Of a stretch of DNA of 64,000 bases, positions 58,024 to 64,000 are shown in pieces. The position numbers were made by a program, and so were the translations under genes. Position 1 is the first letter of the stretch; each line of letters opens with the position of its first letter. The stretch is taken from assembly GCA_029204225.1 (NCBI GenBank), contig CM055098.1, positions 12,857,315 through 12,921,314 of the forward strand. The letters are read 5' to 3'. The notes beneath the pieces were generated by a model. The model was not told where the DNA came from, ran no database searches, and saw only the letters and a list, made by a program, of their open reading frames with translations. Source of the DNA: Diphasiastrum complanatum (taxonomy: Eukaryota > Streptophyta > Lycopodiopsida > Lycopodiales > Lycopodiaceae).

Positions 58024-58355
58024 TGAAGAAACAAAACGTTTCCATTACCAAAGCTTTGCTAGCTTTCAGCCCTCAGTTTGACGAAAAGACATGAAACAAA
58101 AATGTTTGCAAACCTGATGAAAAGACACGAAGCGAAAATGTTCACGAACATCCTGATGAAAAGACACGATCGCGAAAGAAAATTTTTCGTGACACAGCAG
58201 GAGAAAGCCAGACGACGCGAAAGTCAAATGGCTCGAAGCGACACGAAAATCTTCGCGACACTTTTTGACCTTCACACTCCAAAAGATTAGGAAGATCATG
58301 CAGGTACCATGAAGTACAAAAATCCTGATCTGATATGATGACTTCAATGGAAGAG
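58024..58355 (+). repeat. Right repeat of the copia element (candidate 3' LTR or 3' untranslated part)
   Basis: It starts TGAAGAAACAAAAC just after a purine tract and repeats 54849-54988. It includes three copies of a ~38-bp GA(T/C)GAAAAGACACGA block. At 58346-58355 a second purine run (CAATGGAAGAG) precedes TGTTAGGACG, so the true LTR start is ambiguous. Confidence 0.5.
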
Positions 58356-58984
58356 TGTTAGGACGTGCCTAATCCACAAAGCTAGAAATCCAATAACACT
58401 CAAAATCCACACAATCACCAAATCAATTAGATCCAAAATGAGGAGTACAATGATACTAGTAGATCCACGAGCTACCACTATGCTTAACTATGATTGGACC
58501 ACACTTTGTCACCTCTTAATCCTATTGGACCTCTTAGAATTCATCAAACAAAAGAATTACACTTGTCTACACTCTAATTGGCACGAGTTTAGCCTCTTAC
58601 TCTATTTTGGCTCAATAGTGGCATTACAAGTGGAAATGCATAATTTGCCATCTATGCCAAATTTGTTCCTATCAACATCCTACACCTAGATGCTTGATAT
58701 AAAAAACATAAGACCCCTATATCTAACATAGATAATCTTTTTCAATTCTTCACAACACAGACAGAAAAGTCTCTCCACACTAAGCTCACATAGCAACTGT
58801 ATTTCTCAAAATGAAATTACATTGTACATGTAGTTCTTCACTCAGGCAACCCATGCATGGCCCAGGTTTCCATTGGCGGGACGCATGTCCCATCGACTCG
58901 CCTTGTGGCGAGGCCAACTGATCCTTATCGACTGATAGGACCCACAATATAGTAACACAATGATTCTACTTTAATTCTAACTCT
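58356..58984 (-). repeat. Probable LTR of the minus-strand copia element
   Basis: On the minus strand a purine tract TTTAAGGGAGAGAG precedes TTAGAATTAAAG near 58984, and the stretch ends ...CCTAACA at 58356. It could alternatively be a plus-strand LTR (TGTTAGGACG at 58356) of the neighbouring element. The 60-bp GC-rich stretch near 58870 (CCAGG, GGGACG, TCGCC) lies inside. Confidence 0.45.
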
Positions 58985-58989
58985 CTCCC

Positions 58990-60520
58990 TTAAAGTAGAG
59001 TCTACTTTTTATACAATCATATACATAGCTTTAAATTCAACAAAAAACTTTAAGTACAGAAAGCTTTGATCTAAAATTATCAAACTTTTCTCCAACATGT
59101 GGCTTAGTGAAAATATCAGCTAGTTGTTCTTTGTACTACAATTAACAACATGAATTTCATGACTCAATAGCCTCTCACGTATAAAGTGATACTGAATCTC
59201 AATGTGTTTGGTTCTCGCATAGAACACTAAATTCTTTGCTAGCTGAATGCCACTCTGACTGTCGCTATGTATAGTTGTGAGATTTTTCTGTTTTATGCCA
59301 ACTTCTTCCAAGATTTGTCTCAACCAGATAGCTTTGTGTGCTGCACTACACATTGCCTTATATTCTGTTTCTATGCTGGATATAGCAATTGTACTTTGCT
59401 TCTTACTAGACTAGGAAAAGCAACTGCCACAAAGCTGGAATACATACCCTGTGGTGGACCTACGATCATCATAGTCACCTCCCCAATCCGCATTCACATA
59501 GCCACATAACTCAGGTAAACCTTCATGCTTCCTGTAAATTAAGCCATAATTTGAAGTGCCTTTGACATAACGCAAAATGCGCTTAGCTGCCTTCCAATGC
59601 ATTTTCATAGGTGCTGCCATAAACTGACTTACGATACCAACAACATAGCATATATTTGATCTAGTCGTGGTAAGGTAAATCAAGCTCCCTACTAACTGCC
59701 TATACATCGTAGCATCAAATGGTTGTGACTATTCAAGCTTAGAAAGCTTTTTACCTGGTTCAATAGGAGTGTTCACTGGTTTGCAATCCTGCAACCTGAA
59801 CCTGTGCAACAACTCTTTAACATACTTCACTTGTGTTAATTCCACTTCGTGTCCTTTTTGCCATACCTCTACTCCAAGGCAATAATGCACTAGGCTGAGA
59901 TCTGTCATCTCAAATTGTTCCATGAGGTCTTTCTTGATCATGTCTATCATCTCTTGATTATTTTCCGTAATAATCAAGTCATCAACATAAAGAGCAATCA
60001 AAGCAACCATACCATCAAAACATAAGACATACAAATTCGGATCAGAATGAGTTCCCACTATCCCCTTTGAACGAAAGTAGGCATCAATCCTACTATACCA
60101 CACACGTGGTGCCTGTTTAAGACCATAAAGCGCTTTCTTCAAGCGACATACTTTATTCTCATATCCTTTTGCTACGAAGCCTTTAGGTTGATCCATAAAC
60201 ACCTCTTCTTCTAACTCGCCATTTAGAAAAGCAGATTTCGCATCCATTTGATGCAAAGGCCAACCAAAATGTGAAGCTAAAGCAACAAGTAGACGTAGAG
60301 TATTCCACTTTCATACTGGCGCAAAGGTCTCTTCATAGTCGATCCCTTTACTTTGTGCATACCCTTTGATCACCAATCTTGCTTTGTGCTTTGCTACACT
60401 TCCATATGCATGGTACTTAGTCCTGTATACCCATTTACAACCAATGGGTTTCTTGCCAACTGGTGGTTCCACTAAGTCCCAAGTGCTATGTTTAGCAATT
60501 CACTCCATCTCCTCTCCTAT
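58990..60520 (-). pseudogene. Ty1/copia RT and RNase H remnant
   Basis: From 60520 leftwards: KHSTWDLVEPPVGKKPIGCK, HKARLVIKGYAQ, ETFAPV with a stop near 60313, then an open RT frame 60256-59729: HQMDAKSAFLNGELEEEVFM, KKALYGLKQAPRVWYSRI, ALIALYVDDLIIT (YVDD), VHYCLGVEVWQ. After one stop, 59707-59411: MYRQLVGSLIYLTTTRSNIC, and RNase H GYVNADWGGDYDDRRSTTGY; then 59353-59120: HSDSQSGIQLAKN, HIEIQYHFIRE. All one frame with only a few stops, so fairly recent. The 5' end is cut in mid-RT. Confidence 0.92.
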
Positions 60521-60683
60521 GCTCAATTTCATAGATAAATCCCGCATCTAAGAGGCGTTGTAATTCTTCTTTGATCTTGGCCTTATAGATGGGATTGCAT
60601 CTGTATGGACGACTCGCAGTGGGTCTCGCACCCGGTTTAAGCGGGATACAATGCACAACTACTTGGGGTGAGACGCCTTTCAT
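60521..60683 (-). pseudogene. Ty3/gypsy RT N-terminal stub
   Basis: Frame 60683-60492 reads CIPLKPGARPTASRPYRCNP, KEELQRLLDAGFIYEIE and then loses homology. This is the start of gypsy RT (PGARP..RPYR.NP, then a Leu-rich helix before the ...W.SP segment). The catalytic domain is missing: at ~60520 the sequence switches to copia RT. Confidence 0.8.
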
Positions 60684-62158
60684 GTCTTTATAGGTCCAGG
60701 CAAAGACATTTCAAGCCGTCTACGTTGTTCGCGATTGAGATGAGCTCTGACGTGGACAAAATATTCGTTGGTTTCATTTGGCTCACTCAGGGAAAGAGTT
60801 ATGGTTTGTGCAGAGCCTTCGTAGGGTGAATTACCAGTTGGCTCACATTGAGATTGGGGTAATTGGATTGTGACATCCTCGATCGTATAGTCCTTAAAGT
60901 ATGCAAGAACATCATGGGCTGGAGATTCGAGGGGGGCTTTGTCTTTCTCTTGTCGGGATGGTGCTTGGAATTTTTCAGGGACTGGTGTAGGACTAGAGGC
61001 AATCTCAAGAACTTCCCGAACAATGGTGAGGTCACCCGGAAGTTGAATTTGAAGTGGTTTTTTCATTTTCTCTTTCATAGTATGACCACGTGGTTGAGGT
61101 TTTGGTGGTGGAGAGGTGTGTGGATGAGGAACAGTTGGTATGTCATGGAGGATCTCGTCATCAATTTGAAAGATAGTCTCCTCCTCACAGAGATCCCATG
61201 GATAGTGTGGGCATTTGGGATGGTAGAATTTTGTCTCAGGTTTTTTAATTGCAACCTTGGCAACTGGTTCCACCTTGGAAGCATGTTTTGGATAGGACCT
61301 AGGTGGGAGTGCTTCCATATAGTTGAGGATCTAAATATTAGAAATGTCCATATCTTCTGGGCAATTCTGAATTCGTAAGACGTTCTCGTCATCAATAAAT
61401 AAATCGTCTGATTCATTAGTAGGTAGCCATGCAACATTTAACAATTCATCATGGTGTGGAAGAATATCAATAAAATTGATGTTGATGATAGGTGTATACA
61501 GATCAGGTAATTGGTCGTGATCGATCGGGAGTGGAGAGGTGCAATTATCTTGATGCTGAGCACAGTAATCGGCATTCACACAATCAATGGTATCTAGACT
61601 GTGACTGTAGTTTATGATATCAATAGATTTAACATAATGACCTTTTTCGTGGCTGGACTGGTATGGCTCAAATACTGAGTTGGTGGTAAAGGATCCCTCG
61701 TCATGGATGCATGCAGATTTGAGTTTACCCGTTGAGTCAATGGTGACAAAACTGTCACGATTTCCAAAAGTGACTCGGCCTTTGCTCCAGTCATGAACGA
61801 CTCGTGCATTGGTGAGCCACGGACGACCAAGTAGTAATTCATAAGAATAGGCATTATTGGGAATATCAAGTACTACGAGATCAATAGAAAACTTGAGACC
61901 TCCTAGTTTGATCAGCACGTGCGGAAGGAAACTGGTAGGTCGGACCACACTTTGATCAACCATCCAAAGCTGACAAGTAGGTTTGGCTAGCTTGTCTCTC
62001 AAATTCCATTCCATCATGAGGGATGTAGAAATGATATTAACCCCAAAACCTCCATCGAGTACTGCTAAAACTTCATGGGATTGATGATGAGTAGCTGGGA
62101 TTTTGATGTTGCCTTGTTCGCTAAGTGGATTGGTTAGATGTGAGGGCATTTCAGGCAA
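60680..62158 (-). pseudogene. Ty3/gypsy protease and protease-RT spacer
   Basis: Frame 62158-61331 has HQSHEVLAVLDGGFGVNIIS (Asp-Gly-Gly at the place of the catalytic D[ST]G of aspartic protease), LLGRPWLTNARVVHDWSKGR and VTFGNRDSFVTID, as in the protease region of several plant gypsy lineages. The same frame continues after a stop at 61318-60680 with acidic and Pro-rich spacer (CPHYPWDLCEEETIFQIDDE; NETNEYFVHVRAHLNREQRR) leading into the RT stub. One stop between the two frames. Confidence 0.8.
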
Positions 62159-63882
62159 CTCGTCAATAGTGGTGGTGGTATTGGATTGGATCTGTTGTTT
62201 CCACTGGCCAGCATGCTTCCAGAGTACATGGAAGGGAAGAGTGACATTGGCTTGTAGTAAATCTTCCCAAACTTCGGTACCTTCAAGGGTTTTGCTTCAA
62301 AGGGCTTGTAAGGTACTTTATGGGAAGAGGAAGATTGTTGGTCGGCATTACGGATTTGCTGACGATACTGATGATGCAGTTGAATTTCTTCAGATGGGTG
62401 AGGGTAAACTATCGGGGTTGAATCGTCACTTGGAGGAACAGCCTACGGTTGAGTTTTGCTAGGTGCAATTGTAGGGGCTTGGCGTTAGGTTTGTGCCCTA
62501 GTCAAAACCCAAGCAGGATGTGTTTCGATTGGTAAGGTTTCTACTTGGACTGAACAGACAGGGGCGACTGGCTTAGATCGGAATGGGCAGTCCTTCACGT
62601 GATGTTCAATACCACAGTTTTCACAAGCTGGAGAAAAGCGGAGTTTATCTGGGTAGCGAATACTAAGATGTTTACTTGCACATATAAAGCATCCTCGTAT
62701 TGCGGGCAGTTGATGTGCGGAAAAGACAGCTTGGTTTGGATTGTAAGCTTGGGCATTGGGATCCACTGGTTGAGCATTAGAATCATAGGTATAATAAGCA
62801 ATTGTTTCAGTAGTGTACTGCGGTTGAGTAGTGTCTTCAACATAGTAGGTGGCCGGATTGATGGTATTCGGATCAAGATAATGGACAACATTTTGTGGGG
62901 CAGGTTGGTTAACAACAAACTGTTGACGTGGGGATGGGTAAACCCCTGGTCGTGGCACAGGTTGTTGTGGTGGGTACGGGCGGTAAGCTCGATAGATGGT
63001 GGGTCTGGTGGCTGTTGGAAAATGATTTTGTAGTTGAGGGCATTCATTAGCAATGTGATGCTGTGAGCATATCGGACACCAGACATTTTTACTTGCTGGA
63101 AAGGATTTCTCAGCAATCTGTTTCATGGGCAGTTTGGAAATCGGCAGTGAGTTTATCCATATGAGATTGTTGAGCTTTTTGTCAGGTTTCCATTTGATGT
63201 AGAAGTTCAGAAGACTGAACAATATTATCAGACTTCGGGTGATTAGGACGGTCTGGATTCTTAGATTTCTTTTCACGATGGTCAAAGTCATTGTCGGAGC
63301 CTTCGTCTTCTTCACGGATAGCATCGGTCATCACATCTTTAAGTTGATCATAAAGGTCAACTGGTTTGAGTTCACGACAGATGTTTTTAGGCAATCCAAC
63401 TAAGAATAGTTTTATGGCCATTCTTTTGGTGATATTTTCATCACACATGCTACTTTGAGACGTTTAAAACGCTCAATGTAGTTTCGGACAGACTCTTCGC
63501 GATGCATCTTGATATGAGTAATTTGAATGAACGGGCTCTGAGTCAATTTGGATGGTTTGAAACGCTTGATGAGAGCGTCCTTGAGGGTGGTCCAAGAAAC
63601 AAGATCAGGAGCTTCGAGATTCAAATACCACTCCTTGGCGGTGCCATAGAGTACCATGGAAAATAGGCGAAGCTTTTCAGTTTCAGAGGTAACTCCATAA
63701 AACCGGCATGCATTATCAAAGTCTTGGAGAAATCGGACAAGGTCAGATTCACCATCGTACTTTGGTGCATCGATACGTGGAATTCTTCGTTCTAGTCGTG
63801 GAGGAGTCGGATTACAAGATTCAGCATAGTCACGAGACATGATGCAGAATACAGATGAGCAGGACAGTACTGTACTTGGCAA
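62159..63882 (-). pseudogene. Ty3/gypsy gag with zinc knuckles
   Basis: It starts at about 63840 (MSRDYAESCNPTPPRLERRI; longer in-frame start at 63882). Retrotransposon gag core: DAPKYDGESDLVRFLQDFDN, LRLFSMVLYGTAKEWYLNLE, HREESVRNYIERFKRLK; then a frameshift near 63430 to MAIKLFLVGLPKNICRELKP. The C-terminal part (about 63120-62485) is Pro/Gln/Tyr-rich with three knuckle-like motifs: CPICSQHHIANEC, CFICASKHLSIRY and CENCGIEHHVKDC. The middle one has Tyr at the last position. The 62159-62484 segment is less clear. Confidence 0.85.
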
Positions 63883-64000
63883 AAGGGCAGTTTGCTTGCA
63901 GAATGGATAGTGTAGGACAAAACCTGGTCTTTCTGGTCGTGATAAAATTCGCGGATAGGCTGAGAAATCGTAGAGAGGCAGATAAATCTAACTGTAATAC
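63883..64000 (-). other. Leader of the gypsy element, cut by window edge
   Basis: Non-coding sequence upstream of gag. Primer-binding site and 5' LTR would lie beyond the window. Confidence 0.4.

Noticed and set aside
60863-61378. 171-residue plus-strand ORF
   Set aside because: Antisense shadow of the gypsy protease-RT spacer, Trp/Phe-rich through reverse translation of Pro/Gln/Lys codons.

Overview
This is nuclear DNA of a flowering plant. Two intron-bearing host genes sit in a background of decayed LTR retrotransposons, AT-rich intergenic DNA and many (GA)n/(TC)n microsatellites. Reverse transcriptase and integrase fragments of Ty1/copia and Ty3/gypsy type, Met-initiator-type primer-binding sites (TGGTATCAGAGCC-like) and a receptor-like cytoplasmic kinase support this. 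I cannot name the species.

Host genes. (1) A six-exon gene at 27400-30073 (+) joins into an uninterrupted 233-residue TatB-like protein, closest to the plant mitochondrial twin-arginine translocase subunit TatB. (2) A four-exon gene at 39254-48553 (+) joins into an uninterrupted 393-residue receptor-like cytoplasmic kinase of subfamily VII, resembling the PCRK1/PCRK2 group (N-terminus MKCF). Its introns hold two non-autonomous hAT-like transposons with perfect 8-bp target duplications, an 81-bp tRNA-like retroposon with a perfect 18-bp duplication, and several microsatellites. A six-unit minisatellite lies just before its start codon. A lone phase-0 exon-like block at 13130-13315 (-) may mark a third, unidentified gene.

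Transposon layout. 1-2835: copia (+) with its 3' LTR. 2835-3213: a miniature LTR element (TRIM) whose two 153-bp LTRs each carry a tRNA-like cloverleaf. 3214-3640: gag of a related larger element. 5455-7105: gypsy tail and short tandem repeats. 7254-9111: copia (-). 10236-10700: gypsy RT remnant (-). 15327-26100: a three-layer nest, in which a copia element (-) is split by gypsy A (+), and gypsy A is split by chromovirus gypsy B (-, 17165-23227, 480-bp LTRs, duplication CTATG). 26110-26800: LTR and a BED-finger-like ORF. 53891-54790: copia protease remnant (-). 54849-58355: copia (+). 58356-60520: copia (-), fused in mid-RT to a gypsy element (-) that runs to the window end. All element coding regions contain stops or frameshifts.

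Most unusual sequence. 50340-51790 combines a tandem array of 16-20 bp near-perfect palindromes (consensus AGCACGCCGGCGTGCT, about 57-bp spacing, in a duplicated ~290-bp block) with an adjoining long inverted repeat (arms about 300 nt, spacer about 65 nt). I recognise no described family for it. With the tRNA-bearing TRIM, it is the best candidate here for something undescribed.
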